From: Chrysaora quinquecirrha
Lineage: Eukaryota; Cnidaria; Scyphozoa; Semaeostomeae; Pelagiidae
Length of the DNA: 64,000 bases
Assembly (NCBI GenBank): GCA_014526335.1
Contig: JACTAT010000039.1
Location: forward strand, 1,136,391 to 1,200,390
Direction: 5' to 3'
The notes under the pieces: model-generated
Database searches by the model: none
What the model saw: only the letters and a program-made list of their open reading frames with translations
Told to the model about the DNA's origin: nothing
Translations under genes and position numbers: made by a program
Shown here: positions 25,136 to 43,800 of the stretch, one piece after another
How positions within the stretch are numbered: position 1 is the first letter of the stretch
Layout: each line of letters starts with the position of its first letter

Positions 25136-25460
25136 ATTTTACATCAGATGACCCAAAGTTTGAGTTCAATAGGAAAATGAATATTAACATCACTGTTTCC
25201 ATATAAATTATTTATATAAAGTAAAACGCTTTAATGGCCAATATTAAAAAACAATGTAGATTTAAATTCCTTCATTTTGAAAATATTAAAAAAATTGTTT
25301 CTGTCAAAATTAATCCTGACTTCTTAATAAATTTGTTCCAACTTATAATCATTCACATACAGTTAATTAAATTTGTAGTTCCTTAACAAACAGGTTAAAA
25401 AAATTACATTTATTCATCTTTGGCATATTAAACATTTCTGTGCAAGAATTTCCTAATTAT
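25136..25460. terminator. Convergent 3' region with opposed poly(A) signals
   Basis: LRR1 and PTGR1 stop codons face each other across about 325 bp. AATAAA at 25326 suits LRR1; TTTATT at 25409 reads AATAAA on the minus strand about 50 bp after the PTGR1 stop. The two 3' UTRs probably abut or overlap. Confidence 0.5.
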
Positions 25461-30208
<4,748 letters not shown>

Positions 30209-30820
30209 TTTGCAGTCGATTTGAAGAAGAAATCGCAGCAAAGCAACATCGGACTTTGAACCCATGTCCACGTGTTGACAGATAGAGCTCGTCAAAGAAG
30301 GGGGTTAGGTCTTCAAGTTGACGGGGGCTCATCGACTTGACAGAAAATACCAAAAACGAAAATAAAGGTCTTGAGGTCTTCATTATGATTTTCAACTTAT
30401 TTCACTATGATTAATACGTACAAATTTTTAACACGTCCCACAATTATAATTGTTCAATTCCAAAAACGAAAATATTAAATATTGCATCCTTGGTTTTTGC
30501 ATTCCAGAGAGCACTGCTCACCCTACCACATAATACTAGATAACCCCATAATCATATCCTTATAAAATATTTATAAATAAATTTAATATAATTACACACT
30601 AATTACATATTTCTAACTTAATACACGCTAATTACATATTTCAAACAAAATTCTGATATGACTGCGTAATTCCCACTCCGACCTAGCGAACATACAGGCA
30701 CTGCTGGACCGTTGCCTCCTTACGGGGCAGGCTATTATGATGCTTGACAAATCTTGATCGAATAAGCAAGAACAACCTGTCCTCCATCGCCAAATAAAGC
30801 ATAATAACCCAACACTGTAC

Positions 30821-31345
30821 GGCCTTTACCAAACGATCAAACAATGTTCGTCAAATATTTGAAAGTTGCACCGACGCAAACCGTTTTAACGTTTGGGCAC
30901 GCCGCAAAACATTGCTCGTCAAGCATTTTGTCACTTGTTTCAAGAAAAAAAATCCTTTGGAGTTTTCAGAAACATTCCTAAACAATTCTGATTGCCAAAT
31001 AATGTTTTGCTGACGTGGCTAAACAGCCAAACATTGTTGTAAAGCAAATCTCAAATGCTAAAGACTTAGGGCAAAACGATCAAACATTCGGTAAAACATT
31101 TGAGATTTGCTTTACAAACAATGTTTGACTGTTCGGCCATAACACAAAACTTCGCTTGTCAAGCAGGATTCACTCACTAATGTTTTTGAAAAATCTCAAA
31201 TATATTCTATGCTGGTATCAAGCAAAGCAATGTTGGACAAGCAATGTTGTGTGATGCGGCCAAAGCAAAACGGTCAAGAATTTTGCTTGATTAGCGAATT
31301 GCAAATGTTTGACCAGCAATGTTTCATCGTTTGGCCAGGGCCTAA
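30821..31345. repeat. MITE family N, two adjacent copies
   Basis: First copy from 30821 (GGCCTTTACCAAACGATCAA) to about 31060; second copy 31066-31345, with matching ends TTAGGGCAAAACGATCAAAC and GTTTCATCGTTTGGCCAGGG. They occupy most of the spacer between PTGR1 and the second cyclase. Nothing else was recognised from 30.2 to 31.8 kb. Confidence 0.65.
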
Positions 31346-31845
31346 AGGCCAACTGTTCAAAACTTTGTAGCGCGCGACAAAATTTGTAGCAAGAGATACG
31401 CAAAAGTTTCTGGGAGACAACAGAAACATATCTTGTCTCCACGACATGTAAATGACCCCGGGACATGATGCTCGCTTGTCACTCGCATGTTTAGCCACCC
31501 TGGGAGACACGCCGAATGCAGTGTCGAGCGCGAAATGTCTCCTAGTTTAGCCACAGCTTACGTCTCATCTTCCATGCCAAGCATTCACGTATATCACCTT
31601 TGCAGTGCGTACCCTATAAAGCAGTGCGTATAGGTTCCCTAAGTTAGGAGAAAATCAAATCTTAGGACAGGACAAATACACTGCAACAATGAATTGAACC
31701 GAGCTAAACAAGAAGATAGATTTTGCTGTCTTTCTTCCATCTAACATGCTGTCCATAATTGATAGATGCTACATTTTCACCAGAAAATTTGCCTCTTGCT
31801 TATTTCTACCAACCTACCAACTGAACTCATTAGTGGAAGCATCAT

Positions 31846-34800
31846 TCATTCATTAGAGTTGAAATCCTCCAAACTTCTACAGGCTCTTCTTGTAAATGGA
31901 CATGTCGGAGAAGATGGTAGTGAAAAACTTGGTTGCTTTATCAGAGAGGTTCTTATTCTTGGACTAGTTGCAGGAGATTCTTGAGGAGATTTCAATAAAC
32001 ACGGATTATCCGTTCTTCTACTGAAATCGAATGGAAAAGTCCGTTTTGATTCATTTCTCTTCAAAAAGAAACACGGCATTGAGCTTGTTTCTATGTTTCT
32101 TTCGAATTCCCAGTCTGCGTTTTCATTCTCCAAATATCTGTTTACAATTAAAATGGTTTTTAAGAAGAAGATTGGGACTATGCAAAACCCATAAAGAATA
32201 GCAATGCACTGCAAAGAAGGTCAAAGAATAGCAAAGAAAAGTAAAGCATTGCAAAGAATATCAAGAACAGTTAAGAAAAATAAAACATTGCAAAGAAGAT
32301 TAAAGAATAGCGAAGAAAAGAAAAGCATTGCAAAGAAGATCAAAGAATTGCAAAGAAGATTAAAGAATAGCAGAGAAAGTAAAGAATTGCAAAGAAGATT
32401 AAAGAATTGCAAAGAAGATTAATGAATAGCAAAGAAAGTAAAGAATTGCAAAGAAGATTAAAGAATAGCAAAGAAAAGAAAAGCATTGTTAAGAAGATAA
32501 AAGAATAGCAAAGAAAATTAAAGCATCATTGCAAAGAAGATTAAAGAATAGCAAAGAAAAGTAAAGCATTGCAAAGAAGATTAAAGAAGAGCAAAGAAAG
32601 TAATGCATTGCAAGAAGATTAAAGAATAGCAAAGAAAGGTAAAAAATTGCAAAGAAGATCAAACATTGCAAAGAAGATTAAAGAATAGCAAAGAAAGGTA
32701 AAATATTGCAAAGAAGATCAAACATTGCAAAGAAGATTAGAGAATAGCAAAGAAACGTAAAGCATTGCAAAGAAGATAAAAAGAATAGCAAAGAAAAGTT
32801 AAGCATTGCAAAGAAGATCAAAGAATTGCAAAGAAGATAAAAGAATGGCAAAGAAAAGTAAAGCATTGCAAAGAAGATTAAAGAATAGCAAAGAAAAGCA
32901 AAGCATTGCAAAGAAGATTAAAGAAGAGCAAAGAAAAGTAATGCATTGCAAGAAGATTAAAGAATAGCAAAGAAAGTTAAAATATTGCAAAGAAGATCAA
33001 AAATTGCAAAGAAGATTAGAGAATAGCAAAGAAACGTAAAGCATTGCAAAGAAGATAAAAAGAATAGCAAAGAAAAGTTAAGCATTGCAAAGAGGATCAA
33101 AGAATTGCAAAGAAGATTAAAGAATAGCAAAGAAAAGTAAAGCACTGCAAAGAAGATTAAAGAATAGCAAAGAAAAGTAAGGCATTGCAAAGAAGATTAA
33201 AGAATAGCAAAGAAAAGTAAAGCATTGCAAAGAAGATTAAAGAATAGCAAAGAAAAGTAAAGCATTGCAAAGAAGATTAAAGAAGGGCAAAGAAAAGTAA
33301 AGCATTGCAAGAAGATAAAAGAATAGCAAAGAAAGGTAAAATATTGCAAAGAAGATCAAACATTGCAAAGAAGATTTAAGAATAGCAAAGAAACGTAAAG
33401 CATTGCAAAGAAGATCAAAGAATTGCAAAGAAGATTAAAGAATAGAAAAGAAAGTAAAGAATTGCAAAGAAGATTAAAGAATAACAAAGAAAAGAAAAGC
33501 ATTGTTAAGAATATAAAAGAAGAGCAAAGAAAAGTAAAGCATTGCAAAGAAGATTAAAGAATAGCAAAGAAAAGTAAAGCATTGCAAAGAAGATTAGAGA
33601 ATAGCAAAGAAACGTAAAGCATTGCAAAGAAGATTAGAGAATAGCAAAGAAACGTAAAGCATTGCAAAGAAGATAAAAGAAGAGCAAAAAAAGTAAAGCA
33701 TTGCAAAGAAGATTAAAGAAGAGCAAAGAAAAGTAAAGCATTGCAAAGAAGATTAGATAATAGCAAAGAAACGTAAAGCATTGCAAAGAAGATTAAAGAA
33801 TAGCAAAGAAAAGTAAAGCATTGCAAAGAAGATTAAAGAATAGCAAAGAAAAGTAAAGCATTGCAAAGAAGATTAAAGAATAGCAAAGAAAAGTAAAGCA
33901 TTGCAAAGAAGATTAACGAAGAGCAAAGAAAAGTAAAATATTGCAAAGAAGATCAAACATTGCAAAGAAGATTAGAGAATAGCAAAAAAACGTAAAGCAT
34001 TGCAAAGAAGATAAAAAGAATAGCAAAGAAAAGTAAAGCATTGCAAAGAAGATCAAAGAATTGCAAAGAAAGTAAAACATTGCAAAGAAGATCAAAGAAT
34101 TGCAAAGGAGATTAAAGAATAGCAAAGAAAAGTAAAGCATTACAAAGAGGGTTAAAGAAATGCAAAGAAGATTAAAGAATAGCAAAGAAAAGTAATGCAT
34201 TGCAAAGAAGATCAAAAGTTGAGAAAAAGAACGAACTAATGCAAGAGAGAGCAGTCCGGGAGAGAAAAGTAGCAAAATTATGTAAAAAGATTAACATAAA
34301 GTTTGCAAAAGAAGCAAAATACTGGTATTAAGGGCAAAAGGAGACAGTGACTCTGTTGAAGATCAAAGTACATTATGGAAGAATGAAAGCAAAGAAAAGC
34401 AAACTACATATTACAAAGACGAGCATTATATAACAATGCAAGCAAAAAATGAGCAATGTATCTTGAGAACAAAACACTGCAAAACGATCAATGTACTGCA
34501 AAGAGGAAAGTTCTCCGAAGAACAGCAAATACTGTAAGCAGCAATAACTCTCAGGAAGAGAAAAAGAAGACAACACACAACAAAAAAGGTTGCAATGAAT
34601 TAGCAGGACGCTACAGAAGTAAACAAACAAACGAAGTTAGCAAACAAAGTAAACAAACAATGTAAATAAACTTACTTTCTTGTCTCAACACTGACATTGA
34701 TTTTTCCAGGTGAACTTTGCGATTCCATTTTATTAGCAATTGTAACAGAACTTCCAAATAAGCAGTATCTTGGCATTTTCTTGCCCACGACACCAGCCAT

Positions 34801-37800
34801 CACAGGCCCAGAGTGTAATCCGATTCGAATCTAAGAAAAAAAAATAAATTAAAATTAAAAACTGATAAAAATGAACCATACGAAAGTTAATTATTGATAT
34901 TCAGAGAAACTGTGAATTTTCTATCCGAGAAGCTGGGGAGAAACACTTGCTTTAATATCCTGATTAATTAAGACGGCTTTTAGTAAAATTCTGAGGTGAA
35001 ATATTAATAGAACAACCGCCATTTTGTAATCCGATAAGGCCTTGATGACGTCAGAAGGAGGCCACATCATTACCTCATGGCAAATGGGCCTAATCTTTTG
35101 AATGAACTAAAAACTCCACCATGGGTGGAGTGTGTGGTATTTTAAGCATCATAAGCCCTTTAAGAGTATTGATCTTTTGCGGCTTTATAATGACGTAAGA
35201 ATTTCAGTTCGGAGCTTCGACGTTCGGTTTGCAACTCTTCAAAATAGCTATAACACCCGCATTTTGCGTGTGTACAGTACAGATATAGGGATGCGACGGT
35301 AGGGCAACATGGAGTTTATAATGGTATTCGTACTAATGAATTATGTAACGAACTAACTACCAAACAAACTAACTAGCTAACTAACTATCTGACTAGCCAA
35401 TTCACTAACTAGCTAAAAAAGTAACCAACCAACCAACTAAGTAACTAACTATAACTAACTAACTAACTATAACTAACTAGCTAACTTCAGGAACTCCAAA
35501 AATGATTCTTTAATGCATCATAGCAGTTAAAATTTTTTTTACCTTGATTGGTTGGCTGTCGACCGGAGAGTAGACATTTGTAACGGCATCAAGCATACTG
35601 CATGCCATATTGGCAACTTTCTCGGCATGATCAGAGCATGAGTTTGGTAGACCCCCAACTACCATGTATGCATCACCGATTGTTTCAACCTGAAAAAATG
35701 AGAGACATGAATCAATAAAGAAGAACGATTCGAAAAAGCACAGATAAGAGAAGGTTAATTAGTTAGCTAGTTAGTAAGTTGGTTATTTAGTTATTTAGTT
35801 GGCTAGTTGGCTAGTTAGTTAGTCAGTTAGTCAGTTAGTCAGTTAGTTAGTTAGTCAGTCAGTCAGTCAGTCAGTCAGTCAGTCAGGTAGTTAGCTGGCT
35901 AGTTACTTAGTTAGTTAGTTGGCTAGTTAGTTAGTCCGTAAGTTAGTTAGTTAGTTAGTTAGTTAGTCAGACAGTTAGCCAGTCAGTCAGTAAGTTAATT
36001 GGCTGGTTATTTAGTTAGTTAGTTGGCTAGTTAGCTAGTCAGTTAGTTAGTTAGTTAATCAGCCAGTTAGTTAGTTAGTTGGCCAGTTAGTTAGTTAGTC
36101 AGTTAGTCAGTCAGTCAGTTTGTCAGTTAGTTAGTTAGTTGGCTAGTTACTTAGTTAGTTAGTTATTCAGTCAGTCAGTCAGTCAGTTAGTTACTTAGTT
36201 AGTTAGTTAGTTAGTTAGTTAGTCTTTAGGTAGTTTGATACTTAGTTGGTTGGTACTTATCCATGGAAACAGGGATGTTGGGCAGAAGAAAATACGATTT
36301 CCAGCTAGGTTCCTAATGAAAGAAAGTTTTTATGTGCGGGTTTCCTTACTACAAAAGGGATTTCATGGTCAAGCAAAATGCTCCACAACTTAAACCGTAG
36401 CAAACTAGTCTTGTATGGCGTATCCGACAAAGTCGGAGATGTACGCTCCCCAACGTGAAAAAGCTCGAAATAAAGAAGAATATAAAGGAATTATCAACGT
36501 ATTTAAGTCAATAACTGGGCACGTTTCATTGTTTTTCGATGCCGAAGCTTATGAAATGTTATGAATGTCGTATAACAAGCGCAGAAAAATAGCCTGCGGC
36601 TCAGGTTCCTTCAAAGCATTTAGCAGGAATAATCATTGGAGTACTTTGATTTAACCAAAACAGATGTCTTTAAGATATGGCTACCAAGCTACAGTATATG
36701 TGAACTTAATGAATCAACCCAAAAGTATGGCGAGCTGAAAGCTTAGAACCATTAAACAGCACTGTTATTTTGCCCTGTACAGCTCTTGACTAGAGGTTAT
36801 TGCACTGAAGGGGATAAATTAATACAAATTTCAGTCAAAACAAAACATGCATTTTCCTATGTGGAAAACGACGTTCTCCTCAATAGGCCTTAGCTTCTAC
36901 ATATCTTTTGTACAGTTGAGCCTTCATTTACACACCTCTACACAACGGATACCGGACACCTCCATAAAACGGACAAAAACTTTTGTTCCAAATGTCATTT
37001 TTTATAAAACAAAACCTCCTTACAGCGGACACCTATCTACAACGGACAGTAAAATTGGTCACATAAGCGTAGACTTATTACCTTCCTCCCACTCTTTCGG
37101 AAACAGCTTCTAACAACTACAACAACATAGAGCTGTTTCCTCAGAGTTGGAGCGGGGTGGTGTAGTGTGGAGGAGCATAGACTACGACGAATGTAATAAG
37201 TCTACCAAAAGCGTACGTTTCACTGAGGTTATAATGCATTTAGGAGAAACTTTTATAACCCAGGCTCAGATCAAGAAAGTTTAATGAGACTCGTTTTGTG
37301 TTAGGTTCTGGTTTCCGTATTTTTCGCACAGAGTTTGGAAGCTTTGAAGATTTAAATTGTCGAGTCTTAAAAGCGTTAGGCCCTCGCCAACGACCAGACA
37401 TTGTTGTTCAAACATTTGAAATTTGCTTTTCAAGCAATGTTTGAACGTTTGACCACATCACTAAACATTGCTTGACAAGCAAAAACTATCAAAGTTTGTT
37501 GCGCAGTGTCATCGGAAAAATCAAAAGCAGGTTTGCTTGATGCATGCAAAAATGTTTCACAAGCAATGATGAGCAACGTGGCAAAATGTTAAAACATTTA
37601 GTTGACAAGCAACATTTCCAATGTTTGACGAACATGTTTGATCGTTTTGCAAGGGCCTTTACTGGATACACTTTTTATTTTCTACCTATTTTGTGTTACA
37701 AAGGAAAAATCGCAGTCATTATAATTGCTTGCATAGGCATGCATCATCAAACAAATTGTTCTTTGAACCAATAGCTGAAGGGGGTCAACTGCAGGAGTTT

Positions 37801-40800
37801 AACTATACATTTAGTTTACATCTAGTTAGTTGGCCAAAGTTTTTATCGATTCGATAGCGAACTGAAAATCTAGACATATTACATTCGTCGTAGTATAGGC
37901 TTCTCCACATCCCACCATCCCGCTGCAACTACTCTGAGGAAACAGCTATGTTGTTGTTGTAGTTACAAGTAGGTGTTTCTGAAAGAGTGGGAGGGGTGTA
38001 GTAAGTAAACTGAATCTCTTCTTACCTTATATACGTCATAATGACTTGACATCATATCAAACAACGTGTACAGTTTATTCAGCAGCTTGACGATGTCCAT
38101 TGGAACAACTTTCTCGTTCGAGCAAAGTGCCGTAAATCCGACAATATCTGAGAATAGTATCGTGACAAGTGCGTATTTTTCGCCAGGAACAGGCTCGTTA
38201 AGTCGTAACTTCGCTGCAACTTTCGCCGGTAGTATCTCGTGTAGAAGATCATCCGTTGTCTTTTTGTCGTCGATCAATCGAACTTGAAGTTTTCGTAATT
38301 TGTTCGTACTTTGTTCGAGTTTCTCAATCAGCTCTCTTGCTGGCCGATGCGCGTGAGCGGTAAGCACAAGTTCTCGAGTGGCGTCGTGAAGCGGAATGTC
38401 GGAGAATCTAACTCCGGATTCTTTTAAATCTTCGAGGTTTCCGACGCGCGGCGAACACAGAAATATAATGCAGTCACATTTCTTCGAATATATCATCTGT
38501 CCTTTTAACCGGAGATCGTCGGCTGGTTCGGGTCCATTAGATTTGCCATTGCAAATCCCGCGTTGTTATCTCGCCGCTGGTCTGGAGATATCTTGCGGAA
38601 GTTTCCCGCGCTGTTGCGAGAAACAACAATAAACACAGTGTTGATATGTGCAAGGATTGAGTCGAAAGAAAACGCCATGCGCGGTCTTGAAAGTTCGAAT
38701 AGCTCGTTGAAGACTAGGCCCTTTTTGGCTTGGCCGGAAGGAAACCTTTCCAAGTACTTTCTTATACAATGACCTGATTGTCTTATTATCAGATTTCGAT
38801 CGAAAACAATGTGAAATGGGAAGCATTTACAAAACGACAACACGCTCATTGAAGACTTTAGCTTATCACTTCTCAGCCTCTTAATCGTGTTAAATTGTCC
38901 AGTCCCAAGCTTGGTTTGATGAGTGGAAGAGAGGCCGCTCAAAGTTATCCGTGAATTACTTGGTCTTCGGTGAAAAGAATTCTGTGCCTTGATTAGAAAT
39001 ATTGTGTGATCATGAACTTCATTTTTATGCTGCAATATTTCCATCTGAATTGTCGTTCCTAAGATCTCCTGTGCCACAGTTTTAACAATGCCAATTACGA
39101 TATGACTTAGGCCTTCTCGGCATGAGTAATAATGGAGCAATAATGCCCCGTCACTGCGATCCGTTGTCCGAAATGAAGGTGCCGTGATACCAGAGTAGAT
39201 GGATGCCAAATGATCATGTAGAGCGTCAAGGTTGGATAAAAACTCCATAAGATTTCTTCCCAGAACACGTAGAATACGATCATAGCCAGACTGAACGCAA
39301 TATTTGAAGAAATGCTCACCGAACTTTTCAAGGACAACGTCAAGTGATAGGCCTACAAAAATTATATAATTAAGACAACCAGAATACTTTAAATGTTATT
39401 CAACGCAGAAGCAAAGCCTCTTTGGAGGGACCTTTACTGGGTGGACATTTTATTGTTGTTTTAAGAAAAGGGGCATAGAACTATTGCTCAAAACAATAGG
39501 AGAAGAAGAGGACTGGGTGGATAAATGCCCCCTAGTCAGTATGTTAAAAGAGGCCTTGCGGAAAAGGTTAGTAACTGGCATCACACCGGCACGAGAATTC
39601 ATAAATTACCAAGCTTTTCAGCTTTTCAATTAATTTTATATTGATCTTCCCGCAGTATCCCGCAAGCTGATTGGTGTTTGAAATACAAAACCAATTCAGC
39701 TTCACTTTCTGATTGGTGCACTTCGATCCGCACCTGGGTATAAATTCCGCCTTTGTCAATTGATTCGGTCTGCTTCTGATGTTTATACTCAGAGAAGTGT
39801 CAGACGAAAAAAGCTTTTAAGCAAGTCTAGAGATGTTTCTGCTGCTTCTCGTAATCTTGAAAACCTTGAAATCTTAGAATCATTACAATCAAGAAAAATC
39901 ATATATTAGAACAGGCAATGCCGATAATACCTAAGAAAATGCAAACATACCTAGTACCGAGCATGATGCCCCAACCAACTTGTATGTTTCTTCGTCGGTA
40001 TAAATATTGTGAATCAGGTAGGTTCCACCTTCCAGCTCTATTCCAGCTGTTTTTCTAATAGAAAAGAAAGTAAAGGTTAATTATGGGCTAATAAACTTAT
40101 CATAATTCAAGTCTGAGCAAAAACCAGACTTTTGTGAACACCAACCATTGTGCAATATTTTTTCAAGCTGAATTTTGATTATATTGAGCGACTAAAGCAT
40201 GATATTTCACCTAATACACTCATTTTCTTTTATAAGAAATTATGCTCTGAGCCATATAGTAGGGGTTTTTTAACTTAGAACACCATAGGTATAATAAAAG
40301 TTTCTTGCAGAATTAAAAATCCAATTTTTTAAAATTTCGTGAAGGGTTCAATATGAAAGAAAATGCTCTAAGCAGTCAAAACTGACCCTCAGTATGATAG
40401 TTTTTGGGAGTTGTTTTTCTTAAACATTGCGCAAAGTAGACCAGTAAATAGAATGCTGAATTTGAAAGCGCAAATAGTTTCTTAGTTTTTTTCTTACTTC
40501 AGACCAAACAGAAGAGTCTGATTTTTAGAAAAAGGCATATATGGCTTCTCATATAAAAATGAGTGTAATCGAAAACTATGACTCCTGTTACAGCTATGTT
40601 CTCAACCTAAGTATTAAGTGTCAGGGCAACCTCTGTAAGGCCGTGGTCAAAAGATAAAACATTTTTGGTCAAACATTTGAGATTCGCTTTACAAACAATG
40701 TTTCACCGTTGGTCACGTGGTCACGTCGCAAAGCATCGCTCGTCAAACATTGTTTGCTGGAGACAAGACATTGTTTTTGAAGTTTTTAAAAAAAAATTGC

Positions 40801-43800
40801 AGAGGAGATTCTGCTTGTCAAGCAGTGTTTTGCGACACGGTCGAGCGGTAAAACATTTTGCTTGACAAAAAGAATTAAATGTTTACCACACAACGTTTGA
40901 TCGTTTGGTCAGGTTCTTGGTAATAAACACGACCATCTCGTGATAACTGTGACATGATTAAATCTTTAATTAATCGTCACAAAATAAATATCAAATGTTC
41001 AAGGGTATTATTAAGAGAAAAACCACTGCAAATGCTCCGAGTTGTTAATTATTTATACCAATTAAGTTGTATGATTTGTTTATGATACAAAAATTATCTT
41101 GCAAATTTATTGGGATTACAGGAAGCTGTTTTCACACTCTAACGCCAACTTCAAGAATATCCTTTACGAGTATAACAATCACGAGGCTCGACGAGGCAGA
41201 AGTACCAAATCGTTTACCAAGACTGGTACGGACAGGCTTCCGTTTACACGGGAAGGACATGATCCATTCCCGTCTGGGAATGCCATCCGTACCAGTTTAG
41301 GAACGCTTTCAAATCGTCCCAGAAGGGGAACGGTTCCGTGGAATCTTTATCATCATTACCAGCATCATAATCAAAATCATCAACAATTGGTGACCAGGAC
41401 ACTCGTCTCAGGATCAAAATCTCGTCGGGAACTCTTCCACGTATCGAACAGAAGAGCAGAGAAAACTCTGCCGCCAAGCATCTTGCATAAACAACATCAA
41501 CAACATGAGTTGGTCTGGCGAAATGGGTTTTGTGGCATTTGACAAGTGGTTTTGATTTTTTTAAGTTGAGCAATGGCATATGAGATTTGGAAAGGTGAAA
41601 GCAATTTATGAAACCAAACCATCAAATGACAAAATGAGACACAAACCATCCCCTTTCTGAAAAAGAAATGGTCACGCCTGCTATCTCAAACTGCAACTTT
41701 TAGAGACAATTCTATATCCCCTTCTCGGAATTTGTCCCTAATAATGACACCCTATTGGCAGGCACATCCTCGAATAAAAAAAATATCAAGTACTCTCCCC
41801 TCTGGGAACTGTACTACTTCATTACTACACACTTTTTTTTATAAGAATACCTTATTTTTTGCCGAGCCTCGATTATTCTTAAGCTTATTCGATTTTGAGC
41901 CTGAAAATATTCTTAAATTATTCTTAATCATCAATGTTGTAAATTGGCCTGAAGATCAAGAGAAATAAGTCAAATCTTTGTCATTTGTTATTTTATTAAT
42001 AAAAAGAGTTACTGTATCAAAGAGCCAGACAGGATGTATGCATTTCAAAACAAATACACTTGCCTGACAATCACACTTATTGTGCAGTGTAAAAAACGCA
42101 GAGAAATAAAAATGATCCTCGTCAAGCTTGAGCCTCAGATTATTCTTAAATAATTCTTAAATTTCAGCAATTTTGAGCCTGAATATTCTTATAGACTGTA
42201 TTCTTATAAAAAAAAAGTGTGTAGTCCCAGAACTTCAAAGAGCAAAGGAAAACATCTTCAGGCATAATGTTTCAAAAACTAGAAGCAGCCCGGGTAATGT
42301 ATGTGCAGTGCAGTGGAGGGATATCATCAGTACGGTGGAGGAATATCGTCAGTACAGTGGAGGGATATCATCAGTACAGTGATATCCCTTCATTGTGTTG
42401 ATGATATCCCTCCACTGTACTGAATATCCTCCACCGTACTGAGGATACCCCTCCACTGTACTGAATATCCTCTACTGTACTGATGCTATCCCTCCACCCT
42501 ATTAATGATATCCTTAACTGTACTGAACATCCTCCAATGTACTGATGATATCCCTCCACTGTACTGATGATATCCCTTCGCTGCACTGAATATCCTGATC
42601 CTCCACTGTACAGCACATACATTACCCGAGGCGAGCAGTCTTTCAAGAAGAAAAAATCAGTCGGCGTTACAAGGTATACAGCAATACTGCAACTGTTTCT
42701 AACTGATCTGCGCCTGGAGCTGACACTTTGTACAGCTACTATTTGCCAAAAATTATCAACAAAAGCATATGGTTTTTGCGCGCACAACATGACGCAAATC
42801 ATCAGCATAAATAATAAAAAGACCAAAAATACGGATTATTCGGAGTTTTCAGCAAATTTAATCCAAATCTCCTAGGCTCTTAATCGACAAAAACAAAGTA
42901 AGAATGAATGGAATCGGCTTGAAGCAAAACTACACTGCTCGTTACGCTAACTACACACAACAAGCCTTTGGGTCGGTGGGAAAAATCGCAAAATCGCAAA
43001 GATTGGTGAATAATTTTGAGAATATAAACTCGATCTCAAATACAGTTACTTTGACTCAACCCCCCTCGAAAAGACATCCCCAGACAAATCACGAGTCATA
43101 GCTATCGCTATTGGAGTTGAACTGCTGGAGTAGACTGTCCAGTCCCTCTCTATCGCTGCAATTGATGTTGTCGTTCTTCAGGGCAGCTATTAGTGACCCA
43201 TCACTTCTAAGGAGCATAACAGAGACTTGTGTAGCGAGTCTACTGATGGACGCTCAAATTTCCCTAAACAGACAGCAGCTGGGTTGTTGTTGTTGCTGTT
43301 TGCAAGTCTAAGACACCTACTCTAAACTGAAATTTTATTAGACTCATTACAGTCCCACTCTTCGCAAAAAGCAACGGCCTTTATCAACAGGAAGAACTAT
43401 TTACTTAAAAAATTGAATTGGATGGCCTAATGCTCAGAGTGGCCTAATTCTGGTTTTGATAACCTTCGCAGCAAAGTTGTAACGAACAACATTTAGGCCA
43501 GTAGACAAGAAAAACAAGTTGCCCAATCCAGTAAAACGATATTTTTTATTTTTTTCAGTTAAGAATTTTTACAATTAAGGTTTGTCAACTTATTTTTCCT
43601 GTCGAACTAGTCTTAATGTTATTCGTCGCAATTCTGCTGCTAAAATTTAGAATTCAACATCTGAAAGAAAACATATTCATAAAGAATTGATATTCACTGA
43701 CGTAGAGCATGAATAACATGAACGAAAAACATCACATTTGCTAGTTCCCAATTTACATAAAACGAAAAATTAATGACTTGTATTTGAAAAAAATGAGTTT

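Noticed and set aside
32204..34275. Series of Phe/Leu-rich reading frames on the minus strand
   Set aside because: They are translations of the 40-bp tandem array in different frames and have no family similarity.
35755..36240. Possible interstitial telomere repeat
   Set aside because: Units are TTAG and TCAG tetramers; the metazoan TTAGGG hexamer is absent.
41067..41579. Overlapping frames of 77-147 codons on both strands
   Set aside because: No recognisable domain, no splice support, His/Gln-rich composition from CATCAT strings; lies within a cyclase intron.
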